DNA of 64,000 bases from contig CM019075.1 of the NCBI GenBank assembly GCA_009667805.1, forward strand, positions 21,263,615-21,327,614, written 5' to 3'. The notes under the pieces were generated by a model that was given only the letters and a program-made list of their open reading frames with translations, was not told the origin of the DNA and made no database searches. This stretch comes from Leptobrachium leishanense (Eukaryota > Chordata > Amphibia > Anura > Megophryidae). Below, piece after piece: positions 44,071 through 54,320 of the stretch (position 1 is its first letter; each line of letters begins with the position of its first letter). Both the position numbers and the translations under genes were made by a program.

Positions 44071-46289
44071 GGTCCTACTTGAATCATGTATTGTTAAAAT
44101 TTAATTTCCCAGTAGCTTTGATTAAGGCGGTGGGGGGGCTGTATACATATCCCACTGCACAGGTCTTGAATGCTGGATTCACATCCGATCCCATTAATAT
44201 CTCCAACGGTACAAGGCAGGGATGCCCGTTATCACCCCTACTTTATGCGCTGGCACTTGAACCACTAGCCCAAGCCATTCGGCAAGCCTCAGAAGTCCAA
44301 GGCATACACATAGGTCCCACACAGAGCAAAGTGAGCCTCTTTGCGGACGATATACTATTGACGCTGACAGAACCATCATCGTCTCTACCCGACCTTCACG
44401 AGATTCTAGTCAGTTATGGTAAAGCCTCTATTCATAAAATTAATCTGAAGAAATCGCAGGCGTTGTCGTTTGCGATTCCCCAAGAGACTCTCCGCCCCTT
44501 ACAACTTGACTACCCCTATGACTGGAGGAAATCACACATCACATATCTGGGAGTTAAAATAGCATTTTCTAGAGCAGACCTATTTACTAATAACTATCAA
44601 CCTATGCTTACACAACTTAGAAATCTATGTATGAATTGGTCTAAAGTAGAGGTGTCCTGGGCGGGTCGAATTGCAGTGCTTAAAATGTCTCTATTGCCAA
44701 AACTGCTTTATCTCTTCTGTGCCCTCCCAATAGCATTGCCGCAAAGCTATCTCTCGAATCTACAATCTGTACTCTCTAAATTTGTCTGGCGAGGTAAACA
44801 ACCTAGAGTGAGAGCGGCCCTACTGAATCAATCTATAGAAAACGGAGGTATGGCGGTCCCTAATGTATTAATGTATTATAAAGCATCCATATTAACAGCA
44901 TCCCAAGCCCTTCTAATGACTCCTCCGGGTCCCCAGTGGACTAGGTTTCTCTCGGTTTATTTTCTCCCATATTCCCCTTCAATAATCCTCTGGCTGCCCA
45001 GATCCCTACGCCCTAAGCTGCCACCTCTTCCTCCTTTTGCCAGCTTGCTTCATAGAGAATGGGACAATAACACATCTAAACTGATAAATTATCACCCCAT
45101 TGCCCTGGCAGCCCCACTTATGGTGTTAAGCCACCTCATTCCTAACTTTGACCCACGTGTATGGGCCATACACGCCGTGACGAGGCTTTTCCAATTTTTT
45201 AACCAAGAGGGATTTCTCTCCTTTTCACGACTAATTGATAAATACGCCATTCCCCGTTCACTGTGGCTATCATATGGTCAGATCCGATCTCAACTAGCGG
45301 TGTGGGGACTTGGAGGGAAACTAACTTCTACACGCCCCCTGCTCTCTCCGTTTGAAAATAGGTGTTCCCACCCCCTAGAACGAAGGAAAATGATATCCAT
45401 CTGTTATGATCTCCTACTTACATCCACAGCTAATAAACATTGGGAATATCAGAGAAATTGGGAGAAGGACCTGGGAAGAGAACAGTGGAGAAATAGTTTC
45501 TCGGATGACAGAAGCAAGTTTAAATGTGCATCACTGTGGGAAGCACGTAAAAAGTTACTATATAGGTGGTACTTAACGTCCGATAGAGAGAGCCACATGT
45601 CACATGGGGTTTCCTCCACATGCTGGAGATGTGGGTTATTAAGAGGAACGTATTATCATACTTGGTGGACGTGCCCCCCTTTGGAGGGATGGTGGAGGGA
45701 GGTGGCGACATTGAGCTCCAAGATTCTGAGTATCACGGTTTGATCCTACCCCAGAGATAGTGCTCCTTCAACTCAACTTTTTCCAGGTTCCAGAAACAAA
45801 TGTTAGCGCACATCTTGACCATATCGTCCCTAATGGTGGCAGCTAGGTGGAAGTCTACCGACCTCCCATCTCTTACCCTAATTACAGACCGCCTAAAAGA
45901 ATTTCGCTTATTAGATGCAATGTCCCGGAAAGTTACAGGAACTCTACCATCCAAGAGGAACTTCTGGTATATTTGGGACACTTATCTTGTATCTAACAAC
46001 TAGATAGGAGGGAATATACACGGTGGGCTTACACGAGGGACAGCCTTTTGATATCAAACCTATCAGGGTTTTATGGGGAAGTCCTTGAGAATAGGAATGT
46101 GGACCTTTGCTCACACCTAGTATAACTGTTAGGTTACATTTTAATGTTGACAATCGCAGCAGCGACAAATGTCTGTTGTTTGTTTTTGTTTTGTTTTGTT
46201 TCTTACATGTACTGATTGTTCATTGAAGTACTACTTTACCATTTATAACTGTACTCTTGAAAATCAATAACTTTTAAATTTAAAAAAAC
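44071..46289 (+). mobile_element. 5'-truncated L1-type LINE with 15-bp target duplication
   Basis: Target duplication AATGTTTAAAAAGTT at 44056-44070 and 46290-46304. The insert begins within ORF2 and ends in an A-rich tail (AATTTAAAAAAAC). It lies inside the Tc1 element and so is younger. Confidence 0.88.
44079..46003 (+). pseudogene. L1 ORF2 reverse transcriptase (C-terminal two thirds)
   Basis: Open for 554 codons from 44079. RT motifs: NGTRQGCPLSPLLYALALEP (44193-44252) and LFADDILLTLTEP (44338-44376, catalytic DD). The long L1-type C-terminal region follows, including ITYLGVKIAF, WAGRIAVLKMSLLPKLLYLF and a cysteine-rich CWRCGLLRGTYYHTWWTC near 45621-45674. The frame breaks near 45740, and the last piece (HILTISSLMVAARW) reads to 46003 in another frame. 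The fingers domain and the endonuclease are absent because of 5' truncation. Confidence 0.88.
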
Positions 46290-46597
46290 AATGTTTAAAA
46301 AGTTAAAATGTTGCTCAAAGTTAGATTGAAATGGCTTTAGATTTCAGTAAATATGCTGAAAACACAACAAATTACAATTTTCAGTTCTTCGCAGCCTATA
46401 AAGTGTTTTGAAAATTACTGTGTGTAATAATTTGGAACAGTGCATTTTAAGTTTTTTATTTTGAAAAAAAATACTGTTATCATTAGGAAGTTTGTTCAAT
46501 ACAATTTGAATTGTACTCTTAATAGTGGATAACATGAGAATTATGCTGACTGTTGTTTACATCAATTATTTAGGTAAATGAGAAAATTATCATTGGC

Positions 46598-47836
46598 TGT
46601 AAGGGCAGAGGCTATGACCCCTGTGTAGTGTTGTGTGTATGGAACCCGGTGGCAAGCCGAAGGAGGAGACCAGGAGGGATATGATCAGTTGAACTTTTAC
46701 TGGATGGAACAAAATATAAGTCCAGGACAAAAGTAATGCAAGATGTCTTTGACAAAAGTAAAGTCCAGAACGAAGGGTTGTAGGGATGAATAACACAAGT
46801 TGTAATCTTTGAAAATAGTCCAGGGGTAGAGGAATTAGACTTGAAGACAGGATCTGGAACCGGTACCAGAGGTATAGAGGCAAGCCTGAAGATGGAACTG
46901 GTGCAGTGGAAGCAAGCCTGGAGATGGAACTGGAGCCGTGGAAGCAAGCCTGGAGATGGAGTTGGCGCTGTGGTAGCAAGCTTGCAGATGGAGCTGGCAC
47001 TGTGGTAGCAGGCCTGGAAGCGGAGCTGGCACCGTTGAAGCAGGTCTGGAAGCGGAACTGGTACCGTGGAAGTAGAACTGGAAGCGAAGCTGGTACTGTG
47101 GAGGCAGGACTGGAAGCGGAGCTGGTACCGTGGAAGCAGGACTGGAAGCGGAGCTGGTACCGTGGAAGCAGGACTGGAAGTGGAGCTGGTACCGTGGAAG
47201 CAGGACTGGAAGCGGAGCTGGTACCGTGGAAGCAGGACTGGAAGCGGAGCTGGTACCGTGGAAGCAGGATTGGAAGCGGAGCTGGTACCGTGGAAGCAGG
47301 ACTGGAAGCGGAGCTGGTACCGTGGAAGCAGGACTGGAAGCGGAGCTGGTACCGTGGAAGCAGGACTGGAAGTCAGGATTCTCTTGGAGCAATACGAAGG
47401 GGAACCACTGGATAACGTGGTGGTGAACCACAGTATAACCTGGTTAATGAACTGGAGAAGGCGGCAGGTTTATATAGGGTTCAGAGAATCATAAGAACAC
47501 CGTTCACCTGGAGCTCGCAGGTGGAATTGGGATACCTGAGTACTTGATGGATTAATTGGTGGTATACGAGGATCTCCAGTGCAGGTGGAATGCAGTACCT
47601 TTACTTGACCAGCAGAGGGCGCCAGAGTACCTAGGTCTTCATGCTCTAGGATGGACGATCGCACATGCGCGCTTGGCTTCTGTTCAGTTGGATCCCGGAG
47701 GTGGCGTGGGACACATCCTGGCTCTCCTCCCTCGAGCTGAAGACCGGAACCAGGGAGCGACGCGCCACGAGGGACCTCAGGTGAGTCTGCAAGGCGTCCC
47801 AACATGGCGGCCGCGGTCCGACCGTGAGGCATTACA
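46598..47836 (-). mobile_element. Solo LTR (minus strand) with TTGGC target duplication and internal minisatellite
   Basis: On the minus strand it runs TGTAATGCCTCACGG to GCTCTGCCCTTACA, where TGTAA/TTACA are the inverted ends. TTGGC flanks it at 46593-46597 and 47837-47841. A minus-strand TATA-like CCCTATATAAACC lies near 47470. About 100 nt downstream of it begins a ~32-bp tandem repeat (46880-47372). No internal retroviral region remains. It interrupts the right arm of the Tc1 element. Confidence 0.8.
46880..47372. repeat. ~32-bp minisatellite inside the solo LTR
   Basis: About 15 units of GAAGCGGAGCTGGTACCGTG plus GAAGCAGGACTG; units near 46900-47040 are diverged, while those from 47110 are near-identical. 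The array leaves open frames on both strands that are not genes. Confidence 0.9.
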
Positions 47837-47864
47837 TTGGCATAATAATTTGGAATAGGGTGTA

Positions 47865-48094
47865 GTTTAATTTCTACGATAATGGCTCAATGCTTCGAGG
47901 TTTAGTTCAGAATAGATTGCATTTTGCTATAATATTGCAGAGTCGAAAAATTACCACTTTTTCTAAACTCTTCTCTTGCAGGAATTTCCGATTCATCTAC
48001 AGCCGTTCCTAAATAAGATTTTTAGTTACTATTTTTAAAACATTCTTGTATGCTGTTTTTCTAGTACTTGGCGGTAGGGTCTACCACCAGAGAT
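47865..48094. other. AT-rich DNA; nothing recognised
   Basis: No credible gene. Confidence 0.3.
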
Positions 48095-48648
48095 AGGCTC
48101 CAATGATAAAAATATTCCCGTTTTAATTCAATATCTAATAAACCGTTCATTATAAAATTCTGCAGTAAAGAGTCTCTTTATTTATAGATTTTTTAGGATA
48201 TTTTAAGCATTTTTCTGATTTTTATTTTTTTTAAAAGTCCGATTTTTTTTTTTTTTTAAAGTTTACTTATTTTTTCTGTAACAGCCCTTTTTATTATCAT
48301 TCATTGGATCATATGTAAATTTCAGACATTATCGCTCAGTAGTTTCTTATTTATTCACTGCCTCTTCTGTGGTGTCAAAGGCTGCGATCGGCTCATGTTC
48401 GGGTTTTTCCGGCGTTTTCGGCAGGTTAATCCAGATGTTTTTGGGGGTTTTCGGCGTGCATTCGCTGGGTTTTGCGGTTAGTTTTCGTCGGGTTTGCGGC
48501 AGCTTTTCCCTGCAATTCGGGGACCCTGTGGTGCTTGCTGAATACACCGCAGGGTCACCGAAATGGGATCGGCAAAACGAACTGAACTGAAGAGAACGAA
48601 AAGTCACCGAACGTGCGGTGACTTTTCGAATCTCTTTGAATAACCCTG
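48095..48648. mobile_element. MITE family A, left-truncated copy
   Basis: Right end TCTCTTTGAATAACCCTG at 48631-48648. The body aligns in inverted orientation with 30261-30860 (TTTTAATTCAATATCTAATA; GTAACAGCCC; CGCTCAGTAG). The left TIR is missing. Confidence 0.75.
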
Positions 48649-48649
48649 T

Positions 48650-48961
48650 ATGACATTTTTGTCAACTAAAAAAAACTAGTTAAAATTAGTTCCTAACATT
48701 TTAAATTCAGTTTTAGTCATAGTTTTAGTTTTAATTCAGTTTTAGTCATAGTCTGACTATTGAAATTTACCTTTAGTCATATTTTAGTCAATAACAAAAA
48801 TCATGATGTAAATCTATTGATGTTTATTTAAAACTATGATGAAAATGTAATTGACGTTTAGCTAAAACTGGAAGGAAAATCTGTTGACATTTTCGTCAAC
48901 TAAAAAAAAAAAACAGGACAAAAATGTTCGGGAGGGACTCAATTTAGTTCTAGTCCCAAGG
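48650..48961. repeat. GTTTTAGTCATAG-rich repeat, left part
   Basis: Repeated motifs AGTTTTAGTCATAG, GTCAACTAAAA and ATGATGTAAATCTATTGA. It resumes at 49529-49830 after an inserted element. A shorter copy seems to lie at 24060-24165. Non-coding. Confidence 0.65.
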
Positions 48962-49528
48962 CCTGTTCAATACCTCAGCAGCTGCTGAATTGCTGCAACG
49001 CAGCAATTCAGTTTGCTGCAGCAGTGTCGTTGAACCCTTTGGATGCGAATTTTGAATCCAAAATGGCCGACGATTTCTTAATGAAAAATTCAGATTGTTT
49101 TTCGGATCACTCGGACAAAATATAATAAAGAGAAGCAGTCAGCACAATCCGTTTTGTATACACACACCACAAAATGATAGTTTTTAATGAATAAACGTTA
49201 TGTTTACTTCTGAAACAATATATAAATTGAACTGTAATATATGTCTATGTGCACGGGGAAATAATAAATAAATATTTTGTGCTTTGGTGAACAGAAACCG
49301 CAAAATTAACATTGCTGTACGGAATTATTACTTGCTTCGAGGCGGCGGCCATCTTGCTGTACGGCATTGTTACTTGCTTCATGGCGGCGGCCATCTTTAA
49401 AACGTCACACTCAGCATCTTCTCGGGTCGCTGCAAGTGCTAGGTTAGCACTGCTGAGCGGTTGAACGGCGTTCAATGGCAAGTTGCTAACTTAGCACTTG
49501 CAGCGGCTGAGGTATTGAACAGGCCTCA
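48962..49528. mobile_element. Non-autonomous DNA element with 24-bp TIRs, nested in the repeat
   Basis: AGGCCTGTTCAATACCTCAG at the left and CTGAGGTATTGAACAGGCCT at the right are perfect inverted repeats. It splits the GTTTTAGTC repeat. No clear target duplication was found. The interior has a 46-bp duplication ending in GGCGGCGGCCATCTT (near 49338 and 49384). Confidence 0.78.
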
Positions 49529-49830
49529 GGTCTTTTGACTAAAATAATATTTTGCTTCGGTCGTATTTTCGTCACTGACAAAAACGATGACGTAAATCTA
49601 TTGATGCTTAACTATGATTAAAATCTATTGACATGTGACTAAAGCCATGACAAAAATATTTTGCCATTTTCGCTGACTAATTAAAACTATATAGAACATT
49701 ATATAAAACAGGAAGGGACGAAATTTTAATTTTGTTTTAGTCATAGTCCTTTGACCAAGATGCCATTTAGCTGTGGTCATATTTCATTGGACGAAATTAA
49801 CACTTCTGCCAATACGGACTAGAGCATGGC
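49529..49830. repeat. GTTTTAGTCATAG-rich repeat, right part
   Basis: Continuation of 48650-48961 (AAAACGATGACGTAAATCTA; TTTTGTTTTAGTCATAGTCC). Non-coding. Confidence 0.6.
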
Positions 49831-49842
49831 TAAACATGCCAC

Positions 49843-49899
49843 AGCCAGCTGAGGAAGCCTTTTGATACATTATCTATCTCGGCGAAACGCGTTCTGGCT
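49843..49899 (+). ncRNA. Hammerhead ribozyme-like motif, complete fold
   Basis: Stem I 5' strand AGCCAG (49843-49848); core CTGAGGA (49849-49855, fits CUGANGA); an extra A; stem II GCC/GGC (49857-49859 with 49881-49883) closing a 21-nt loop; GAAA (49884-49887); palindromic ACGCGT (49887-49892); H17 = T at 49893; stem I 3' strand CTGGCT (49894-49899), six perfect pairs with the 5' strand. All core residues are conserved. An AT-rich tail follows, as at 4936. Stem III is two pairs unless two molecules pair through ACGCGT. Confidence 0.65.
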
Positions 49900-50844
49900 T
49901 ATTGTTTTTATTTTTATTTGTTATTAAATTTTTTATTCATTTAAAAACATTTTTAATGTTTTCATTTACCCTATACTCTTTGGAGTTTTTTATGGGCCCC
50001 TTTTAGTGGACTCTTTGGATTCAGTAACCTCCGGATAATCGGGATATCTATCCTCGCCAGGAGAACCGATCCTTTCTAAGAGGGGCACTTGGGTGGCCAG
50101 TGAACGACCCTAAAAACGATTGACCCAGAACCAGGAGGGTTCCACTTCATGTGAGTGAGATCTATGCATCTATCCTTTCACTAAGTGATATATGGGTCGC
50201 ACTATGATGTCTTTTTCTCTCTTCATTTGAGGGATACTCTGAAGAGGATTACGAAAAGTTTTGAAATCCATCATATTCAAGAAGGACATTGTTATCGCTA
50301 CACTACCTCTGTTTTGTATGGCTAAACATGAATGTTTACTGTATAAAACATAACACAAAAAAAAGGATGTAATCTGCGCTCGTTTCTATATAATTCCATG
50401 TGCAACAAAACACTGTCAGAGGTTTTAGTTTGCTTAAACGGCCATTGAAGCGTAAGCTCACTCGCCCCATCAAGGCACCTCTCGGTAGAGTGAGTCCTAA
50501 CCAATGTACCAAAAGCTGCTCCTCTGAGCAACTGCATGCTCTCCTGCTGCTTTTCAGCTAAGGAGAGGCAGAAAAATGGTGGGTTTATTTATATACGCAC
50601 TAAGCACTTCCCATTTGGGGTTGAAAACAAAAATATGGAAGAAGGAACAGCAGAAAAAATGACTAACTGGTGTTACAGCATAATATACATACATACAGAA
50701 AAAATGGCGTCGCACCTGTACTCAGAGCGGCAGAGTGTATAGCATTAACCATTTCACTGCCAGATCGCGATTCAAAACTAGAGGTGGCTGACATCTTGGA
50801 TCTTACCTGTCGCGGCCTGGAGGGTACGCCAAGATTGATGGCCT
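49900..50844. other. Tail of the hammerhead-bearing repeat and intergenic DNA; no gene
   Basis: T/A-rich to about 49980, then mixed sequence without a credible frame. TTAACCATTTCACTGCCAGA near 50746 resembles one end of a TTAA-type MITE; no partner was found. Confidence 0.35.
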
Positions 50845-51270
50845 TTAAGGGGGGGGGGTCGGTCTATTAAAGATGGCCCATTCTGGGGTGTGGGGGATAT
50901 CCAGTTTAAGGACCCGGGACCTAAAGCGCCGGACAGTATCTCCAAAATAATTGTATAGACTGGACCATAGGCAATGCTTTAAATCAGCTGGGGTAGTATG
51001 ACATTTCAGACAGTTCATGGTTGAAGAAAGTCCAGCGCGGGCCATTCTGTCAGGCGCCATGTATGCTCGGTGGAGTATTTTATAAAACATGTCCCAGTAG
51101 TTGGCTGAGGGAATCAAGTGTCTGCGGATGCTAAAGTGGCTTCTATCAGTTCTTGTGGGGAGAGCTCAGAGAAACTAGAGGTCCATCTGGATATCGCTGT
51201 CTTGGTGGGCATCGTGTGCCGTAGGAGCGCATAAATCTCAACGATGGAAGGGGGGGCAAGGGGGATGTGA
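50845..51270 (-). pseudogene. L1-type ORF2 C-terminal fragment
   Basis: Minus-strand translation from about 51250 (YALLRHTMPTKTAISRW) through a stop at about 51119 to SANYWDMFYKILHRAYMAPD and a cysteine pair, CLKCHTTPADLKHCLW. The Y-K-I-L-H-R-x-Y block followed by a Cys-rich segment is the usual C-terminal end of L1/Tx1 ORF2. Only this end remains. Confidence 0.68.
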
Positions 51271-51505
51271 GTAGATGAGTGTCTAATGGGTTAGCTAAGT
51301 CAGTGGGAGATAAAGTGCGTAATTGGGTGAGGAGAAACTGCTTTAATTATAAATAAAATGCCTCATTTTGATGTACAAAAAAATCTGGTCGTTCCAAAAT
51401 GTGTCATTCTTCCTTCATGAGAATTTATAGTCAAGCAATAGTTCTAGATACTGCTCACCGCTTGTTTTGAGCCGCGATGGATCCACTCCCAACTCCAGTA
51501 ACATC
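51271..51505. other. AT-rich DNA; nothing recognised
   Basis: No gene seen. Confidence 0.3.
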
Positions 51506-51689
51506 AAGCAATAAATAAATCTGGCACTCTTGAATATTAATAATGGACTCACACAGAAAACGACCTTTCGACCCTGACGGGTTTTTGTTAAGACTTGACA
51601 AAGACCAGTCAGGGTCGAAAGGTCGTTTTCTGTGCTGAGGAATAAAATCAATTATTAATATTCAAGAGCGCCGGATTTATTTATTGCTT
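51506..51689. repeat. ~180-bp palindrome with GGTCGAAAGGTCG motif on both strands
   Basis: Arms: AAGCAATAAATAAATCTGGC ... TTGAATATTAATAA and TTATTAATATTCAAGAGCGC ... TTATTTATTGCTT; inner part GAAAACGACCTTTCGACCC / GGGTCGAAAGGTCGTTTTC. The plus strand contains CTTGACAAAGACC, a loop, GGGTCGAAAGG, in the order of the other hairpin repeats. Two copies of one element in head-to-head orientation are likely. Confidence 0.7.
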
Positions 51690-52612
51690 TGTGAGAATCT
51701 AAGCATCAATGGTTCCCAAATTCATAGAATACATCAGGGTAAAATGTAACGTTTATTTGTACAAACATGTCATCCATACATAAACATTGGTGACACGTGG
51801 AGACAATACACTGTGACTGTATAAAACATGAAAGCTGAATTGTTAAAGGTGCAAAAGGAACCGGTTACTACTAAATCCTTGTTTTCAAACAATTTATAGC
51901 CTGATGTGGGAAATCCATAAAAGATCCCTTGTACTTTGAAAGAATTCAATATTCCAAACCTTATTTTATTTCTCATTAGATCACTTCTCTTGTGTCACGG
52001 AACCCCGTGCTCAGAACTGTTCTCCTGTGTTTTAGTAATATTTCATGCACTGCGTTGGCAGGCGTGCCCCTGCTGCTTTCTCTCCACAAAAGACTGGAAA
52101 GTGTCCTGTTACTGTCAGGTTAACCAAAGACTGAAAAGTGTCTCGGGCTATTCGGATTACCGTTTGTGAAAACATATGAATAATATTATTGTTTATGTGT
52201 GTAGCTGCTACTATCTGCTGATAGGATTACTGGGTGGGTTATCCTGGCCTTGTCCAACTCTCCCTTATCTGTTAGGTGTTTGAACAGGTTAAGAGTGTGA
52301 ATGGATATTGTTCTTACTCGTTTGCCAAATGTTGAACATCATATCCACCTGTTTGGAATGTCTGGGTGGGCTGAGTTTGATAATGGGATTAAATGTTATT
52401 ATCTGATTCAGTGCCAAATAACAAGAGGCGTGTAGGAATGGACAGGCAGTCTGCTTAACCCAATATGATTGTTGTTGCCCGCTTTATTGGGAAAAACGAA
52501 GATGACATTCCTGCTGTGAGAAGAATCCAGGCACTAGAGAAGGAAGGCAGATACAACGGCCTAGGGACAAACCTGTGACCTTGGTTCCCACAACACCTTG
52601 TAACACAGAGGA
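51690..52612. other. Intergenic DNA 3' of an OR gene; no gene
   Basis: No supportable coding region. TGTCACGGAACCCCG at about 51993 resembles an LTR start, but no matching end or target duplication was found. Confidence 0.35.
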
Positions 52613-53566
52613 TTATGAAAATAGAAAGCTTTTTCTAAATGTCACTCTTTTTATCGCTTTTTGTATGGCTGTCATCATTTCTTTGTTCCTCAGTGTGTAA
52701 ATTATAGGGTTTAATGCTGGGGTTATGACAGTGAACAGAACAGCTGCCGCTCTGTCTTGGTCCAAAGAGTCTTGTGTTGAAGGCCTCACGTAAGTAAAGA
52801 TAGCTGTTCCATAAAGCAGGAAAACAACAGTGAGGTGAGCACTGCAGGTGGAAAATGCCCGTCTCCTGCCTTCAGCAGTGCTTATCTTTACGAGAAACCG
52901 ACCAATGCAGACGTAGGAAAGAATTGTTAATAGCATGGTTGTTGTGGCCAAGGCTCCTGTGACCATCACCAGAAGTTTCAGGTTGAGCGAAGTGTCCTTA
53001 CATGCCAACTTCAGCACAGGCTTAATGTCACAGAAGAAGTGATTGACCAGGTTTGGTCCACAGAAAGGAAGCTTTGCAGTCATGAGCGTGTGAAGCAATG
53101 AGTGGAAGTACCCAGTCACCCAAGATCCCATGGCCAGGTTAATGCAAAGCTTTGTGCTCATGATCTGAGAGTAGCGTAAAGGATTACCAATAGCCACATA
53201 CCGGTCGTACGACATCACCGTGAGAAGCATGACTTCCGTGCTTCCCAGAAAGTGGAAGAAGTGTATCTGTGAGATGCAGCCGGCAAAAGAGATGGTCTTC
53301 TTTACGGCTAGGAAGTCAGCCAGCATCCTTGGAACAGCAACGGACGAGAAGCAGATGTCAAGAAGAGACAAGTTCCACAAGAAGAAATACATGGGTGTGT
53401 GAAGGGTTTGATCATTCATGGTGGTTATCATGATCGAGATGTTTCCCACTAGGTTTGCCATGTAGAAAAGTAGGAAAACAACAAACAGTGTCGTCTGAAC
53501 CGGATAAAGGTCAGATAGCCCTAGCAACTCGAACTCGGTGACTGATGTTTGGTTTCCAGTGTCCAT
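52613..53566 (-). CDS. Olfactory receptor, class II, OR12D-like (intact)
   Basis: Odorant receptor of 317 aa. NQT glycosylation site at residue 5; PMYFFLWNLS at 58-67; C97 and C179; MSYDRYVAIGNP at 118-129; RAFSTC at 236-241; PALNPIIYTLRN at 283-294; a C-terminal tail 7 residues longer than that of the paralogue at 29006-29938. The two genes are nearly identical from TM2 to TM7 (residues 55-309) but much less similar in the N-terminus and TM1. The IC2 motif is AIG, not AIC, as in the other OR12-like genes here. No stop or frameshift. The paralogue lies in the same orientation 22.7 kb away, with unrelated repeats between. Confidence 0.93.
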   Translation of the reverse strand: MDTGNQTSVTEFELLGLSDLYPVQTTLFVVFLLFYMANLVGNISIMITTMNDQTLHTPMYFFLWNLSLLDICFSSVAVPRMLADFLAVKKTISFAGCISQIHFFHFLGSTEVMLLTVMSYDRYVAIGNPLRYSQIMSTKLCINLAMGSWVTGYFHSLLHTLMTAKLPFCGPNLVNHFFCDIKPVLKLACKDTSLNLKLLVMVTGALATTTMLLTILSYVCIGRFLVKISTAEGRRRAFSTCSAHLTVVFLLYGTAIFTYVRPSTQDSLDQDRAAAVLFTVITPALNPIIYTLRNKEMMTAIQKAIKRVTFRKSFLFS

Positions 53567-54143
53567 TGAAAAACTGGAAGGTGTTAAATAAATTCACATT
53601 AAAAATAGTGAAATTATTTTCTATGGCTTATACAAGTTACAAGAAATATATATGTAAATCATGATTTGGGATGACTGGTGCACACATGGTTTTTTTTTGC
53701 TAATATTTCGAATGGGAAGAAAAAAAAACTAGAATTTGGAAGTAGTATGGTTACGTTGGTGAAAATTTCAAATTAAATAATCGTTGCCCTAACGATTTAA
53801 ACTCTTTCCAGCAGTGTACAATCCTAGATCATTCGTTACTCTAACGGACCAAGTAAAATTAGACAGATCTGGTAACCCCTGTAGCGGCAGACAGGGTTTT
53901 ACGGAATTGCTTCCTCTATATTTCCACCTCTTTGGAAGGCATATGAAGAACCCATCATAAGAATGCACAAGACATACTGGATTCCAGCTCTAGAAGCAAG
54001 TAAAGCCAACTCTTTTTCTTAATAGTCTATTTTCACCACCTATGTCCTATTCCAATTGCAGACAAAGGAGCACATTTGGAAATATACTTCACCAGCATGG
54101 GTTCCATCAGCCCAAGGTCAATAACCCAGGAGGAACTCCAATA
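53567..54143. other. 5' flank of an OR gene; no gene
   Basis: AT-rich near 53640-53780. TTAAACTCTTTCCAGCAGTG near 53796 resembles a TTAA-type MITE end without a partner. Confidence 0.35.
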
Positions 54144-54320
54144 GCAAAGAAAAAACCGGCCACATGAGGCACAGCATGCACGTTTCAGTCCTGGCACACA
54201 ACCTTTCTCAAGCCACGGTTGCTTGAGAAAGGTCCAATATGAGGACTGAAACGTTGCCAATGTCTCCACTAAAAGACTCTTCACATGGTGTGCCTGGTGC
54301 GACCAGTCTTTGCTTTATTC
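54144..54320. repeat. Palindromic repeat with CTTGAGAAAGG...GGACTGAAACG motif on both strands
   Basis: Centre CCTTTCTCAAGC-CACGGTT-GCTTGAGAAAGG; arms continue as ACGTTTCAGTCCT / AGGACTGAAACGT and gcaaag / ctttgc. Same design as 31540-31710. Each strand reads GCTTGAGAAAGG, a loop, GGACTGAAACG. Confidence 0.72.

Larger units (their letters stand above)
42952..47864 (+). mobile_element. Tc1-like transposon carrying a nested L1 and a nested solo LTR
   Basis: Terminal repeats TACCCTGTTCCAAATTATTA on the left and GCATAATAATTTGGAATAGG followed by GTGTA on the right; an inner copy TAATAATTTGGAACAG lies at 46424-46440. Removing the L1 (44071-46289 plus one target copy) and the solo LTR (46598-47836 plus one target copy) leaves about 1.4 kb, the normal Tc1 size. 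Its transposase is broken. Confidence 0.85.

Noticed and set aside
46835..47494. Several open frames of 98-198 codons on both strands
   Set aside because: Products of the 32-bp minisatellite inside a solo LTR.
49245..49481. 78-codon minus-strand frame with repeated KMAAA
   Set aside because: Explained by the 46-bp duplication inside a non-autonomous DNA element.
51992..52600. Possible solo LTR starting TGTCACGGAACC
   Set aside because: No matching end, no target duplication, no promoter layout.
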